DNA of 38,460 bases from Oscillospiraceae bacterium (GCA_022800665.1 JAAWQS010000022.1:1-38460), one strand, 5' to 3'; positions 15,759 to 25,252 are shown, numbered from the stretch's first letter. Notes: generated from the sequence alone by a model not told the origin. Numbers and translations: made by a program.

Positions 15759-15989
15759 ATGGATTTTGAAAAAGTACGGGGCGTAATCGCCGAGACCCTG
15801 ACCTGCGATGTGGAAAAAGTGACGGACGGGGCCCTGCTGGTGGACGACCTGGGGACCGACTCCCTAGCCCTGGTGGAGCTGGCAATGGCCATTGAAGAGG
15901 CCACCGGCGTCACCGTGGAGGACGACGCCCTGCCCACCCTGAAGACGGTCGGGGACGTAAAAGCATACCTGGAGTCCCACGAGGCTTAA
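15759..15989 (+). CDS. acpP: Acyl carrier protein
   Basis: A 76-residue acidic acyl carrier protein, the small cytosolic carrier that holds growing acyl chains as thioesters. The phosphopantetheine attachment serine is Ser35 in the motif LGTDSLALVEL. The four-helix ACP pattern and the length are normal. I use the ATG at 15759, with GAGGA eight bases upstream; a GTG at 15744 lies inside the Shine-Dalgarno region and is unlikely. It is the first gene of the operon and follows the operator-like palindrome. The holo-ACP synthase is not in the window. Confidence 0.96.
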   Translation: MDFEKVRGVIAETLTCDVEKVTDGALLVDDLGTDSLALVELAMAIEEATGVTVEDDALPTLKTVGDVKAYLESHEA

Positions 15990-16004
15990 AAAGGAAGGAC
16001 TTTC

Positions 16005-16409
16005 ATGACCAATCCGGAACTGTTTGAACTGCTGGACCGCTTTGAGCACAGCTCCCTCCAGACGCTGAAGCTCTCCCAGCCCGGCTTTACCTTGGAGCTG
16101 GGCCGGAATACCGCCGCCGCGCCCATTGCGGCGCCCGCCCCTGTACCCGTGCCTGCGGTCCAGGAGGATGGCAAGACCATCGACGCCCCCCTGGTGGGGA
16201 CCTTCTACGCGGCTCCCGGTCCGGGCCAGCCGCCCTTTGCCGCCGCAGGCGGGAAGGTATCCAAAGGGCAGACCGTGTGTCTGATTGAGGCAATGAAGAT
16301 GATGAGCGAGGTCCCGGCCCCCTGCGACTGCATTATTGAGGAGGTCCTGAAGGCGGACGGCCAGCTGGCCGCTTTCGGCGAACCCCTCTTCCGTTACCGG
16401 CCATGCTGA
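16005..16409 (+). CDS. accB: Acetyl-CoA carboxylase biotin carboxyl carrier protein
   Basis: BCCP carries the carboxybiotin between the AccC and AccAD half-reactions. The 134 residues contain a helical N-terminal segment, a short Ala/Pro linker (about residues 36-52) and the C-terminal biotinyl domain (about 58-134). The biotinylation lysine is Lys98 in EAMKMM, the canonical E-A-M-K-M motif, with the thumb region PGPGQPPF near 71-78 typical of acetyl-CoA carboxylase BCCP. AAGGAAGGA precedes the ATG. It overlaps accC by seven bases, as in many operons. Confidence 0.96.
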   Translation: MTNPELFELLDRFEHSSLQTLKLSQPGFTLELGRNTAAAPIAAPAPVPVPAVQEDGKTIDAPLVGTFYAAPGPGQPPFAAAGGKVSKGQTVCLIEAMKMMSEVPAPCDCIIEEVLKADGQLAAFGEPLFRYRPC

Positions 16410-17797
16410 AGCGGGTTCTGATTGCCAACCGGGGCGAAATTGCCCTGCGGATTCTCCGCTCCTGCCGGGAGGCGGGAATCGAGACAGTGGCCGTCTACTC
16501 CCAGGCGGACCGGGAGGCCCTGCATGTGCAGATGGCCACCCAGGCGGTGTGCATCGGTCCGGCGCGGGCCGCGGACAGCTATCTCAACCAAACCGCCCTG
16601 CTGACGGCGGCCCAGGCGACAGGCTGCGATGGCGTCCATCCCGGCTACGGCTTTCTGTCGGAGAACGCGGACTTCGCAGACGCCTGCGCCCAGGCGGGCC
16701 TGACCTTCATCGGCCCTTCCGGGGCGGTCATCCGCCGCGCCGGAGCCAAGTCCGCCGCCCGTACCATAATGCGGGAAGCCGGCGTGCCGGTGTCGCCCGG
16801 TTCTGACGGTCCGGTCCGCAGTGAGGCGGAGGCCCTGGCAGCGGCGGAGCGGGTGGGATACCCGGTCATGCTGAAGGCATCCGCCGGCGGCGGCGGACGG
16901 GGCATCCGCCGGTGCGCAGGCGCGGAGGAGCTGCCCGCCGCTCTGCGGGAGGCCCAGGCGGAGGCGCTGGCCTGTTTTGGGGACGGGGAGATGTACCTGG
17001 AAAAGCTGGCGCTCCATCCCCGGCACATAGAGGTGCAGATTCTGGCGGACCGCCAGGGGAACGTGGTGCATCTGGGGGACCGGGACTGCTCCCTCCAGCG
17101 GCGCAGTCAGAAGCTGGTGGAGGAGGCCCCCGCGTGGGGGCTGTCCCCGGAGCTCCGGCAGGAGATGGGGGAGGCCGCTGTCCGGGCGGCGCGGGCCGTG
17201 GGCTACGAGAACGCCGGAACGGTGGAATTCCTCCTGGACCCAGACGGGGAACATTTCTATTTTATGGAGATGAACACCCGCGTGCAGGTGGAGCACGGCA
17301 TCACCGAGCTGGTGACTGGCGTGGACATCATCCGCCAGCAGCTGCGGATTGCCTCCGGCCTGCCCCTGGATCTCACGCAGGCGGACATCCGCTGTACCGG
17401 TCACGCCATAGAGTGCCGGATCAACGCCGAGGACCCCGCCGGTGGATTCCGGCCCTGTCCCGGACAGACGGAGTTTCTCCACCTGCCCGGCGGGCCGGGG
17501 GTACGGGTGGACACAGGTCTGTACAGCGGCTGTCCCCTGCCCCCCTATTACGACTCCCTGGCGGCAAAGGTGATGGCCCACGCCCCCACCCGTCTGGAGG
17601 CCATCCGGAAAATGCGCCGGTGCCTGGAGGAGTTTGCTCTGGAGGGCTTCCCCACCACGGCGGAGCTGTGCTACCAGCTGATGCACCACGCCGCCTTTGT
17701 CCGGGGCGGCTATGCAACGGACTGCCTGGACGCCCATCTGCCGGAGCTGCTGGATTTTGCCCGCAGCCTGACCGAAAGCGAGGATGAGAACGCATGA
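16403..17797 (+). CDS. accC: Acetyl-CoA carboxylase biotin carboxylase subunit
   Basis: AccC uses ATP and bicarbonate to carboxylate the biotin on AccB. The 464 residues show the three-part fold: the N-terminal LIANRGEIALRILRSCREAG, the ATP-grasp domain with KASAGGGGRGIRR (about 155-167) and EKLALHPRHIEVQIL, the central FYFMEMNTRVQVEHGITELV (metal and biotin-binding Glu and Arg residues), and a C-terminal domain with GHAIECRINAEDP. The length is typical, slightly longer than the 449 of E. coli. It overlaps accB by seven bases and accD by four (ATGA). Confidence 0.97.
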   Translation: MLKRVLIANRGEIALRILRSCREAGIETVAVYSQADREALHVQMATQAVCIGPARAADSYLNQTALLTAAQATGCDGVHPGYGFLSENADFADACAQAGLTFIGPSGAVIRRAGAKSAARTIMREAGVPVSPGSDGPVRSEAEALAAAERVGYPVMLKASAGGGGRGIRRCAGAEELPAALREAQAEALACFGDGEMYLEKLALHPRHIEVQILADRQGNVVHLGDRDCSLQRRSQKLVEEAPAWGLSPELRQEMGEAAVRAARAVGYENAGTVEFLLDPDGEHFYFMEMNTRVQVEHGITELVTGVDIIRQQLRIASGLPLDLTQADIRCTGHAIECRINAEDPAGGFRPCPGQTEFLHLPGGPGVRVDTGLYSGCPLPPYYDSLAAKVMAHAPTRLEAIRKMRRCLEEFALEGFPTTAELCYQLMHHAAFVRGGYATDCLDAHLPELLDFARSLTESEDENA

Positions 17798-18645
17798 GCG
17801 GCATATTCGCCAAACGCCGCGCCCGCCTGCTGGCCATGAAAGCCCTGCGGGAGCGGTACGTCCCCCCGGAGGACGCCGTCTCCTGTCCCCAGTGCGGCCA
17901 GGACAGCAGCCACCGGGCGGTGGCGCAGAACCTGCACACCTGCCCCCTCTGCGGACACCACTTCCCGGTGGGGGCCTATTACCGCCTGGGCATCACCCTG
18001 GACCACGGCTCCTTCCGGGAGCTGTATCCCAAGCTGACCTCCCAGGACCCCCTGTCCTTTCCCGGCTACCGGGAGAAGCTGGAGAACGCCCGGCGGACAA
18101 CTGGTCTGAACGAGGCCGCCGTCACCGCCGTGGGGACCATCGACGGGCGGCGGTGTGTGGCCGGCGTGCTGGACAGCCGCTTTCTGCTGGGATCCATGAG
18201 CGCAGCCGTGGGGGAAAAGCTGACCCTGACCATTGAGTACGCGGAACGCAGCCGCCTGCCCCTCATTCTCTTCTCCGCCAGCGGCGGGGCGCGGATGCAG
18301 GAGGGGATTCTGTCCCTGATGCAGATGGCGAAGACCAGCGCGGCCCTGGACCGGCTGGACCGGCGGGGACTGCTGTATATCTCCGTGCTCACCGACCCAA
18401 CCACCGGCGGCGTCACCGCCAGCTTTGCCTCTCTGGGGGACGTGGTCCTGGCGGAGCCGGGCGCGCTCATCGGCTTTGCCGGACCCCGCGTAATTCAGCA
18501 GACCATCGGCGAGACGCTGCCGGAGGGGTTCCAGCGGGCGGAGTTCCAGATGGAGCACGGCTTTGTGGACGCGGTGGTGCCGAGACAGCAGATGCGGGAC
18601 ACCCTCTCCCGCCTGCTGCGCCTGCATGAGAAGGGAGGCGGCTGA
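17794..18645 (+). CDS. accD: Acetyl-CoA carboxylase carboxyltransferase subunit beta
   Basis: AccD forms the beta half of the carboxyltransferase that moves the carboxyl group from biotin to acetyl-CoA. The N-terminus has the four-Cys zinc ribbon: CPQCG near residue 30 and CPLCG near 50. The crotonase-like carboxyltransferase domain follows, with [20 protein letters not shown] (about 150-170), the oxyanion SGGARM and the second glycine motif in [13 protein letters not shown]. The length of 283 residues is normal. It overlaps accC by four bases and its last stop base is the first base of accA (TGATG). Confidence 0.96.
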   Translation: MSGIFAKRRARLLAMKALRERYVPPEDAVSCPQCGQDSSHRAVAQNLHTCPLCGHHFPVGAYYRLGITLDHGSFRELYPKLTSQDPLSFPGYREKLENARRTTGLNEAAVTAVGTIDGRRCVAGVLDSRFLLGSMSAAVGEKLTLTIEYAERSRLPLILFSASGGARMQEGILSLMQMAKTSAALDRLDRRGLLYISVLTDPTTGGVTASFASLGDVVLAEPGALIGFAGPRVIQQTIGETLPEGFQRAEFQMEHGFVDAVVPRQQMRDTLSRLLRLHEKGGG

Positions 18646-19460
18646 TGAACAAAGCCCTGACCGCCGCAGAGCGGGTCGCCATTGCCCGGCACCCCCAGCG
18701 GCCCAATATATCCGACTATATCTCCGCCCTGTTCACGGATTTCTTTGAACAGCGGGGGGACCGTCTCTCCGGTGAGGACGCCTCGGTTTTAGGCGGGGTC
18801 GCCCTCTACCACGGCCGCCCTGTCACGGTCATCGGCACCCGGAAGGGCAAGGATCTGGAGGAAAACCTCCTCTGCCGCTTCGGGATGCCCAACCCGGAGG
18901 GATACCGCAAGGCCCTGCGGCTGATGCGGCAGGCGGAGAAGTTCCGCCGCCCGGTAATCACCTTCATCGACACCGGCGGGGCCTATCCCGGCCTGGAGGC
19001 GGAGGAGCGGGGACAGGGGGAGGCCATTGCCCGGAATCTGCTGGAGATGAGCCGCCTGCGGGTGCCTGTGGTGAGCATAATCACCGGGGAGGGCAACAGC
19101 GGCGGAGCGTTGGCCCTGGGGGTTGCCAACCGGGTGCTGATGCTGGAGAACGCCGTGTACGCCATTCTCTCCCCGGAGGGCTTTGCCGCCATTCTCTGGA
19201 AGGACGCCAAGCGCCACGAGGAGGCCAGCGAGCTGATGAAGCTGACGGCGGCGGACCTGCAGGAGCTGGGCGTGGTGGACGAGATCATCCTGGAGCCGGG
19301 CGGCGGGGCGCATCTGGCCCGGTCCATCACGTTCCGGCAGGTGGACGAGGCCCTCAGCCGGAATCTGAACCAGCTGTCCAAGGTGAAGAACCTTGCCGCC
19401 GCCCGCTATCAGAAATTCAGACAAATGGGGACCGCTGCGCCCCGGAAGGAGAACCCATGA
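18645..19460 (+). CDS. accA: Acetyl-CoA carboxylase carboxyltransferase subunit alpha
   Basis: AccA completes the carboxyltransferase heterotetramer with AccD. The 271 residues contain the characteristic [20 protein letters not shown] at the N-terminus, [14 protein letters not shown], the [20 protein letters not shown] segment and [20 protein letters not shown] with the second oxyanion hole, then [13 protein letters not shown]. It is shorter than the 319-residue E. coli protein because the N-terminal extension is reduced, which is common in Clostridia. It overlaps accD by one base and fabH by four. Confidence 0.96.
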   Translation: MNKALTAAERVAIARHPQRPNISDYISALFTDFFEQRGDRLSGEDASVLGGVALYHGRPVTVIGTRKGKDLEENLLCRFGMPNPEGYRKALRLMRQAEKFRRPVITFIDTGGAYPGLEAEERGQGEAIARNLLEMSRLRVPVVSIITGEGNSGGALALGVANRVLMLENAVYAILSPEGFAAILWKDAKRHEEASELMKLTAADLQELGVVDEIILEPGGGAHLARSITFRQVDEALSRNLNQLSKVKNLAAARYQKFRQMGTAAPRKENP

Positions 19461-20404
19461 ACGGGATAAAAATTCGGGGTACCGGGAGCTGTCTGCCCAG
19501 CCGGGTCCTCACCAACGACGATCTGGCCCGGCAGGTGGACACCAGCGACGAGTGGATTACCGCCCGCACCGGCATCCGGGAGCGGCGTATTCTCACTGCG
19601 GAGACCCACAGCGGTCTCTGTGCCGGCGCGGCCCGGACGGCTCTGGACCGCGCCGGGCTCTCGCCTGGGGACATCGGGGTGTGCATTGTCGCCACCATGA
19701 CCCCGGACGCTATCATCCCCAGCGCGGCCTGTACCATGCAAACCGCCCTGGGCCTGCCCCACGACACCCTCTGCTTTGACCTGAACGCCGCCTGCTCCGG
19801 CTTCCTCTATGCCCTGCATACAGTGGAATGCCTACTGGCGGCTTCGCCCCGGAAATACGGCCTGGTCATCGGCTGCGACGTGCTCAGCCGGGTGGTGGAC
19901 TGGTCTGACCGGAGTGCCTGCATCCTCTTCGGCGACGGCGCGGGCGCGGCGGCGGTGGAGTGGCGGGCGGAGTGGCCCTCCATCGGGGCGACGCTGGGAT
20001 GCCACGGCAGCAATGAGCTGCTGCGCTGTCCCGGTCCCGGCTCAACCGAGGAACAATATCTGTCCATGGAGGGACAGCGGGTCTTCAAATTCGCCCTGGA
20101 GGCGGTCCCCTGGTGCATGGACCGGACGCTGGAGCGGCACGGCCTCACCCCGGCGGATGTGGATTTCTTTGTCTTCCACCAGGCCAATGCCCGTATTATC
20201 GACCTGGTTGCCAAAAAATACAGGATACCGCCGGAAAAATACTGCAAAAATATTGACCGCCGGGGTAACACCTCCGCCGCCAGCATCCCCATCGTACTCA
20301 GCGAGATGGAGGCGGCGGGCCGCCTGCAGCCGGGAAGCCGTGCGCTGCTGGTTGGCTTCGGCGGCGGGCTGACCTGGGGCGGCGCGCTGATCGAAATGGC
20401 ATAG
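19457..20404 (+). CDS. fabH: 3-oxoacyl-ACP synthase III (KAS III)
   Basis: FabH condenses acetyl-CoA (or a branched acyl-CoA) with malonyl-ACP to start each chain, and so sets the straight or branched starter. The active-site triad is visible: Cys113 in [12 protein letters not shown], a His in [12 protein letters not shown] near 237, and Asn in [11 protein letters not shown] near 273. The thiolase fold length of 315 residues is standard. It overlaps accA by four bases and is followed 11 bases later by fabK. Starter preference (acetyl or branched) cannot be read with certainty from the sequence. Confidence 0.96.
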   Translation: MNGIKIRGTGSCLPSRVLTNDDLARQVDTSDEWITARTGIRERRILTAETHSGLCAGAARTALDRAGLSPGDIGVCIVATMTPDAIIPSAACTMQTALGLPHDTLCFDLNAACSGFLYALHTVECLLAASPRKYGLVIGCDVLSRVVDWSDRSACILFGDGAGAAAVEWRAEWPSIGATLGCHGSNELLRCPGPGSTEEQYLSMEGQRVFKFALEAVPWCMDRTLERHGLTPADVDFFVFHQANARIIDLVAKKYRIPPEKYCKNIDRRGNTSAASIPIVLSEMEAAGRLQPGSRALLVGFGGGLTWGGALIEMA

Positions 20405-20415
20405 AAAGGGAATGT

Positions 20416-21345
20416 ATGAAACGACTGAATGAATTGCTGGGGACCCGGCTCCCCATTATCCAGGGCGGTATGGCCAATATCGCCGGCGGAGCCTTTGCCG
20501 CCGCCTGCTCCAACGCAGGCGCGCTGGGCGTCATCGCCGCCGGAGGAATGCGCACCCCCGATGCGCTGCGGGAGCAGATCCGCATCTGCCGGGAGCGGAC
20601 CGATCAGCCCTTTGGCGTCAATCTGATGCTGATGAACCCCATTGCCGGAGAGCTGGCCCAGGTGATTGCCCAGGAGCGGGTGGCGGTTGTCACCACCGGC
20701 GCGGGCAATCCCGGCCAGTACATCCCCGCCTGGAAGGACGCCGGAATCAAAGTGATCCCCGTGGTGGCGGCGGCGGTTCTGGCCAAACGTCTGGAGCGGG
20801 CGGGCATTGACGCCGTGATTGCCGAGGGAACCGAATCCGGCGGACACGTGGGGGAGATGACCACCATGGCCCTGGTCCCCCAGGTGGCGGACGCGGTGGA
20901 CCTGCCGGTGGTCGCCGCCGGAGGCATCGCCGACGGACGGCAGATGGCGGCAGCTTTTGCCCTGGGCGCCTGCGGGGTCCAGGTGGGCACCTGCCTGCTG
21001 GTCAGTCAGGAGTGTCCCATCCACGAGAACTACAAACAGGCTCTGCTCAAGGCCAAGGACAGCGACACCACCGTGACGGGCCGTTCCATCGGCGGGCCGG
21101 TGCGGGTGCTGAAAAACAAGATGGCGCGGGAATATCTGGCCCTGGAGAAGCGGGGGGCCAGCCTGGAGGAGCTGGAGAAAGTAACCCTGGGCGGACTGCG
21201 CCGGGCGGTGTTGGAGGGCGATGTGGACACCGGCAGCGTCATGTGCGGGCAGGTGGCCGGAATGCTCCACGAAATCCGTCCTGTGAAAGAGATTCTGGAG
21301 GAGCTGTGGACCCAGGGACAGGCGGTATGGAGGGCTTTGGGATGA
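20416..21345 (+). CDS. fabK: Enoyl-ACP reductase II (FMN-dependent)
   Basis: FabK catalyses the last reduction of each elongation cycle with NAD(P)H and FMN, replacing FabI. The 309-residue TIM barrel has GTRLPIIQGGMANIAGGAFA at the start, INLMLMNP-like and VVTTGAGNPGQYIPAWKDAG in the middle, EGTESGGHVGE (about 138-148, the FMN and active-site region) and AAGGIADGRQMAAAFALGA. The family is shared with nitronate monooxygenases, but the operon context settles FabK. AAAGGGA lies nine bases before the ATG. The stop overlaps fabD by four bases. FabK is naturally insensitive to FabI inhibitors such as triclosan (general knowledge). Confidence 0.94.
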   Translation: MKRLNELLGTRLPIIQGGMANIAGGAFAAACSNAGALGVIAAGGMRTPDALREQIRICRERTDQPFGVNLMLMNPIAGELAQVIAQERVAVVTTGAGNPGQYIPAWKDAGIKVIPVVAAAVLAKRLERAGIDAVIAEGTESGGHVGEMTTMALVPQVADAVDLPVVAAGGIADGRQMAAAFALGACGVQVGTCLLVSQECPIHENYKQALLKAKDSDTTVTGRSIGGPVRVLKNKMAREYLALEKRGASLEELEKVTLGGLRRAVLEGDVDTGSVMCGQVAGMLHEIRPVKEILEELWTQGQAVWRALG

Positions 21346-22268
21346 AACTGGGCTTTCTGTACGCCGGACAGGGCAGCCAGCATCCGGGCATGGGCGCGGA
21401 CCTCTACAACGCATACCCCGCGTTCCGTGCAGTGATGGACGGCGCGGAGGTGGATTTTGACCTGAAGGAAGTCTGCTTCACCGACGCTCAAAACTGCATC
21501 AACCAGACCCGTTACACCCAGCCCTGTATGGTGGCCTTTGCCGCCGGACTGACGGCAGCGCTCCGGGAAAAGGGGATTGTCCCCGCTGCGGCGGCTGGGC
21601 TGAGCCTGGGGGAGTATTCCGCCCTCCATGCCGCCGGTGTGTTCGACGCCCAAACTGCCATCCGCACCGCGGCTTTCCGGGGCCGGGCCATGGAGCAGGC
21701 CGCCCAGGGTATCGACAGCCGCATGATTGCCGTGCTGGGCCTGGACCGGGAGCCGCTGGCCGAAGCCTGCGCAGAGGCGTCCGCCCTGGGCGTGGCGGTT
21801 ATCGCCAACTACAACTGTCCCGGCCAGCTGGTAATCGGCGGGGAGGCGGCGGCAGTGGAGCGGGCCGCCGCGCTGGCAAAGGAGCGGGGCGCCAAACGCT
21901 GTATCCCCCTGAAGGTCAGCGGACCCTTCCACACCCCCCTGATGGCCCCCGCCGGGAAGGAGCTGGAGGCATATTTCAAGGACATCCCCTTCGCCCCGCC
22001 TGCAATTCCCGTGATTTTCAACTGCCTGGGCCGGACCGGTACAGACCCCATCCCTGCGCTGCTGATCCGGCAGGTGCAGAGCAGCGTCTATATGGAGGAC
22101 AGCATCCGCGCTATGGCGGACATGGATGTGGACGCCATCATTGAGATCGGACCGGGCAAGGCTCTCAGCGGCTTTGTCCGCAAGACCGCGCCGGAGATGC
22201 CGGTGTACGCGGTGGAGACGGTTCCGGATGCGGAGGGCCTGCCGGACTGGCTGGCCGGACAGAGATAA
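21342..22268 (+). CDS. fabD: Malonyl-CoA:ACP transacylase
   Basis: FabD transfers malonyl from CoA to the ACP. The ATG at 21342 overlaps the fabK stop (ATGA); the resulting protein has 308 residues, matching the family. It begins MKLGFLYAGQGSQHPGMG (the nucleotide loop GQGSQ), has the nucleophile serine in AAGLSLGEYSALHAAG near residue 87, and the catalytic His in KVSGPFHTPLM near 198. The end carries IEIGPGKALSGFVRKT. An open frame in phase continues upstream to 21012 but runs antiparallel to nothing and through fabK coding, so the longer version is rejected. Confidence 0.96.
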   Translation: MKLGFLYAGQGSQHPGMGADLYNAYPAFRAVMDGAEVDFDLKEVCFTDAQNCINQTRYTQPCMVAFAAGLTAALREKGIVPAAAAGLSLGEYSALHAAGVFDAQTAIRTAAFRGRAMEQAAQGIDSRMIAVLGLDREPLAEACAEASALGVAVIANYNCPGQLVIGGEAAAVERAAALAKERGAKRCIPLKVSGPFHTPLMAPAGKELEAYFKDIPFAPPAIPVIFNCLGRTGTDPIPALLIRQVQSSVYMEDSIRAMADMDVDAIIEIGPGKALSGFVRKTAPEMPVYAVETVPDAEGLPDWLAGQR

Positions 22269-22280
22269 GGAGGAGACGCC

Positions 22281-23024
22281 ATGAACTTGCAAGGAAAGAC
22301 CGCCATTGTCACCGGCGGAGGCCGGGGAATCGGACGGGCGGTATGCCTGGAGCTGGCGCGGGGCGGCGCGGATATCGTGCTCTGCTACGCAGGCGGCGAG
22401 ACCACGGCCCGGCAGACTGCCGGCGCCTGCGAGGCCCTGGGGGTCCGGGCGGCAGCGGTGCGGTGCGACGTGTCGGAGCCGGGACAGGTGGCCCGGCTGG
22501 CGGAGACCGCCCTCCATGAGTTTGGCCGGATCGACATTCTGGTCAACAACGCGGGCATCACCCGCGACGGCCTGCTGATGAGCATGAAGGAGGAGGACTT
22601 CGACCAGGTGCTGGCCACCAACCTCAAGGGGACGTTTTTGTGTATGAAGGCGGTCTCCCGGCAGATGGTGAAGCAGCGGTATGGCCGGATTGTGAACCTC
22701 AGCTCTGTTGTCGGACTGCGGGGCAACGGGGGTCAGGTCAACTACGCCGCCAGCAAGGCCGGAGTGGTGGGGATGACCAAATCCGCCGCCAAGGAGCTGG
22801 CCGGACGGAACATCACCGTCAACGCCATTGCGCCGGGGTTCATCGACACGGACATGACCGCCGCCATGCCGGAGAAGGCCAGAGACGCTATGCTGACCGC
22901 CATTCCAATGGGAAAGCTGGGCGCGGCGGAGGATGTGGCGAAGGCCGCCGCCTTTCTCGCCAGCGACGATGCCGCCTATATCACCGGACAGGTGCTGTGC
23001 GTGGACGGCGGCATGGCAATGTAA
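22281..23024 (+). CDS. fabG: 3-oxoacyl-ACP reductase
   Basis: FabG reduces beta-ketoacyl-ACP with NADPH. This 247-residue short-chain dehydrogenase has the cofactor motif TGGGRGIG (about 11-18), NNAG near 90, and the catalytic Ser-Tyr-Lys set in LSSVVGLRGNGGQVNYAASK (about 138-157). The end APGFIDTDM and VLCVDGGMAM is the normal FabG C-terminus. A strong Shine-Dalgarno (AAGGAGGAG) precedes the ATG. It follows fabD by 12 bases. Confidence 0.96.
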   Translation: MNLQGKTAIVTGGGRGIGRAVCLELARGGADIVLCYAGGETTARQTAGACEALGVRAAAVRCDVSEPGQVARLAETALHEFGRIDILVNNAGITRDGLLMSMKEEDFDQVLATNLKGTFLCMKAVSRQMVKQRYGRIVNLSSVVGLRGNGGQVNYAASKAGVVGMTKSAAKELAGRNITVNAIAPGFIDTDMTAAMPEKARDAMLTAIPMGKLGAAEDVAKAAAFLASDDAAYITGQVLCVDGGMAM

Positions 23025-23037
23025 TTAGGAGATGTAT

Positions 23038-24285
23038 ATGAGTAAAAGAAGAGTTGTCATCACCGGCCTGGGCGCAGTGACGCCCCTGGGACTGACGGTC
23101 CCGGACAGCTGGCAGGCCGTGTGGGAGGGCGTGTGCGGCATCGGGCCGATCACCCAGTACGACGCCGCCGGAAAAAAAGTGACCCTGGCGGCGGAGGTCA
23201 AGGGCTTTGACCCCACCCGGTATTTCACCCCCATGGAGGCCAAGCACATGGGCCGCTTTACCCAGCTGGCCCTGGCCGCCGCCAAAGAAGCTCTGGCGGA
23301 CAGCGCCATTGTTCCAGAGGGCCTGGACCTGGACCGCTGCGGCGTGATTGTCTCCAGCGGCATCGGCGGACAGGCCATTACGGAGATGGAGTGCCTCAAG
23401 GGCGCAGAGCAGAACTGGAACCGTGTCTCCCCCTACTATATCCCCACCGCCATCTGCAACATGGCCGCCGGTCAGATCGCCATTCACGCCGGATTCCGGG
23501 GGATGTGCTCCTGTCCTGTCACCGCCTGCGCCGGCGGTACCAACGCCGTGGGCGACGCCTTCCGGTACATCCGGGACGGCTACGCCGACTGTATGCTCTG
23601 CGGCGGCACGGAGTCCAGCATCACCCCCCTCTCCGTGGGCGGCTTTACCTCCATGAAAGCCCTCAGCCAGGCCAAAGACCCCAGCCGGGCCTCCATCCCC
23701 TTTGACAAGGAGCGCAGCGGCTTCGTCATGGGGGAGGGCGCGGGCATCCTTCTCCTGGAGGAGCTGGACCACGCTCTGGCCCGTAACGCTAAAATCTACG
23801 CGGAATTTGTGGGCTACGGCGCGTCCTGCGACGCCTACCACATGACCGCCCCCCGTCCCGACGGCAGCGGCGGCGCAAAGGCGATGGCTATGGCTCTGGC
23901 GGACGGCGGCGTGGCGCTGGAGGCTGTGGACTACATCAACGCCCACGGCACCTCTACCCCCCTCAACGACGCCGGGGAGACCGCCGCTGTCAAAACCGTC
24001 TTCGGCCCCCACGCCCGCCGCCTCCTCATCAGCTCCACCAAGTCCATGACCGGGCATATGCTGGGCGCGGCAGGCGCGGTGGAGGCCATCTTTACCGCCC
24101 TGGCTCTCCGGGACGGCTTTGTCCCGGCCACCATCAACTATCAGGTCCCGGACGAAGCCTGCGACCTGGACGTGGCGCCCAACCAGGGCCGGAAGGTCCC
24201 GCTGGCCTACGCCCTGTCCAACTCCCTGGGCTTCGGCGGACACAACGCCAGCATCCTGCTGAAGAAATGGGAGGGCGGACAATGA
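23038..24285 (+). CDS. fabF: 3-oxoacyl-ACP synthase II (KAS II)
   Basis: FabF elongates acyl-ACP by condensation with malonyl-ACP. The 415-residue thiolase-fold protein opens MSKRRVVITGLGAVTPLGLT. The nucleophile Cys lies in CPVTACAGGTNAVGDA near residue 164, and the two catalytic His residues in YINAHGTSTPLND near 303 and STKSMTGHMLGAAGAVEA near 339. I choose the ATG at 23038 because AGGAG (23027-23031) sits six bases upstream; the ATG at 23032 abuts the Shine-Dalgarno. The stop overlaps fabZ by four bases. Confidence 0.96.
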   Translation: MSKRRVVITGLGAVTPLGLTVPDSWQAVWEGVCGIGPITQYDAAGKKVTLAAEVKGFDPTRYFTPMEAKHMGRFTQLALAAAKEALADSAIVPEGLDLDRCGVIVSSGIGGQAITEMECLKGAEQNWNRVSPYYIPTAICNMAAGQIAIHAGFRGMCSCPVTACAGGTNAVGDAFRYIRDGYADCMLCGGTESSITPLSVGGFTSMKALSQAKDPSRASIPFDKERSGFVMGEGAGILLLEELDHALARNAKIYAEFVGYGASCDAYHMTAPRPDGSGGAKAMAMALADGGVALEAVDYINAHGTSTPLNDAGETAAVKTVFGPHARRLLISSTKSMTGHMLGAAGAVEAIFTALALRDGFVPATINYQVPDEACDLDVAPNQGRKVPLAYALSNSLGFGGHNASILLKKWEGGQ

Positions 24286-24713
24286 AGCTCAATTCCAATC
24301 AGATTGCGGAAATCCTGCCCCACCGCTACCCCTTCGCCCTGGTGGACCGCATCGACGAGTGCGAGCCGGGGGTGCGGGCCAAGGGCGTCAAGTGCGTCAG
24401 CGTCAACGAGCAGTTCTTCTGCGGCCATTTCCCCCAGGAGCACGTGATGCCCGGCGTGCTGATTCTGGAGGCCATGGCCCAGGTGGGCGCGGTGGCGATT
24501 CTCACCTGCCCGGAGGACCGGGGCAAGCTGGTACTGTTCGGCGGGGTGAAAAACGCCCGGTTCAAGCGGAAGGTGGTCCCCGGCGACGTGCTGGAGCTGG
24601 AGTGCGTGCTCACCAAACGGCGGGGGCCGGTGGGATTTGGCGTCTGCGCGGCCTATGCGGACGGACAGGCGGCGTGTACGGCGGAGCTGACCTTTGCCGT
24701 GCAGCAGCCATAA
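24282..24713 (+). CDS. fabZ: 3-hydroxyacyl-ACP dehydratase
   Basis: FabZ removes water from 3-hydroxyacyl-ACP to give trans-2-enoyl-ACP. The 143-residue hot-dog-fold protein has ILPHRYPFALVDRI at the start, and the catalytic His in FFCGHFPQEHVMPGVLILEA near residue 50 with the Glu at the end of that segment. The ATG at 24282 overlaps the fabF stop (ATGA) and has GGGAGG nearby; an in-frame ATG 15 bases further upstream is rejected. It is the last biosynthetic gene; a separate promoter for marR begins just after its stop. Confidence 0.95.
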   Translation: MKLNSNQIAEILPHRYPFALVDRIDECEPGVRAKGVKCVSVNEQFFCGHFPQEHVMPGVLILEAMAQVGAVAILTCPEDRGKLVLFGGVKNARFKRKVVPGDVLELECVLTKRRGPVGFGVCAAYADGQAACTAELTFAVQQP

Positions 24714-24717
24714 ACTC

Positions 24718-24746
24718 TTGTCTTTTTCCCGGTTTGCTGGTATACT
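24718..24746 (+). promoter_or_regulatory. Own promoter of the MarR-type regulator
   Basis: TTGTCT (24718-24723), a 17-base spacer and TATACT (24741-24746, with an upstream TG extension) lie between the fabZ stop and the regulator. Transcription near 24753 gives a leader of about 29 bases. This lets the regulator be made independently of the operon. Confidence 0.7.
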
Positions 24747-24781
24747 GAACGGCAGCTATGGGAAAAAGAGAGGATTTGTCT

Positions 24782-25240
24782 ATGCTGAAGGATGTCTTTT
24801 TTGCTGTGTATACAAAATTCAAGCTCCACTTCTATCAGGAAATCTTCCGCCGCTTCCAGACGCGGGAGGCCAGCCTGACCACCATGGAAACCTTCTGCGT
24901 GGAGAGCATCCAGGCCCTGGGCAGCCCGACGGTGAACGAATTCGCCACTTTTATGCGTATCTCCACCCCCAATGCCGCCTATAAGGTGAACAGCCTGGTG
25001 GACAAGGGCTATATCCGCAAAATCCGGTCCGAGAAGGACCGGCGGGAATACCACCTGGAGGTCACGCAGAAATATTTGGATTACTACAATATCAGCACCG
25101 CCTATATGTCCCAGGTTATGGACCGGATTCTCCAGCGTTTCTCCCCGGAGGAGTGCGCAAAGCTGGAGGAAATGCTGGAGGTCGTCAGCCAGGAGCTGAT
25201 GCCGGAAATCCGCCTGCCGGGGGTGGGGGATGAGAAATAG
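24782..25240 (+). CDS. MarR-family transcriptional regulator, probably of the fab operon (FabT-like)
   Basis: A 152-residue winged-helix regulator of the MarR family. The recognition region is ALGSPTVNEFATFMRISTPN followed by AAYKVNSLVDKGYIRK, and the wing holds IRSEKDRREYHLEVTQK (R-x-x-x-x-D-R-R pattern), then a long C-terminal dimer helix. The ATG at 24782 is used since GAGAGG lies eight bases upstream; the ATG at 24758 is almost at the transcription start. In Firmicutes a MarR protein encoded with fab genes (FabT) represses them using acyl-ACP as corepressor; here that is inferred from position. The palindrome before acpP is the best candidate target. Confidence 0.87.
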   Translation: MLKDVFFAVYTKFKLHFYQEIFRRFQTREASLTTMETFCVESIQALGSPTVNEFATFMRISTPNAAYKVNSLVDKGYIRKIRSEKDRREYHLEVTQKYLDYYNISTAYMSQVMDRILQRFSPEECAKLEEMLEVVSQELMPEIRLPGVGDEK

Positions 25241-25252
25241 TTTGAAATTGTT

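Noticed and set aside
16403-16409. Overlap of accB and accC as a possible frameshift or fusion
   Set aside because: Both proteins have complete normal ends and starts; short overlaps occur throughout this operon.
21012-21341. Upstream extension of the fabD frame
   Set aside because: The extension runs inside fabK coding sequence and has no family similarity; the protein starting at 21342 has the exact expected beginning and length.
24758-24781. Earlier ATG for the MarR gene
   Set aside because: It lies only about five bases after the predicted transcription start and has no ribosome site; the ATG at 24782 has GAGAGG at good spacing.
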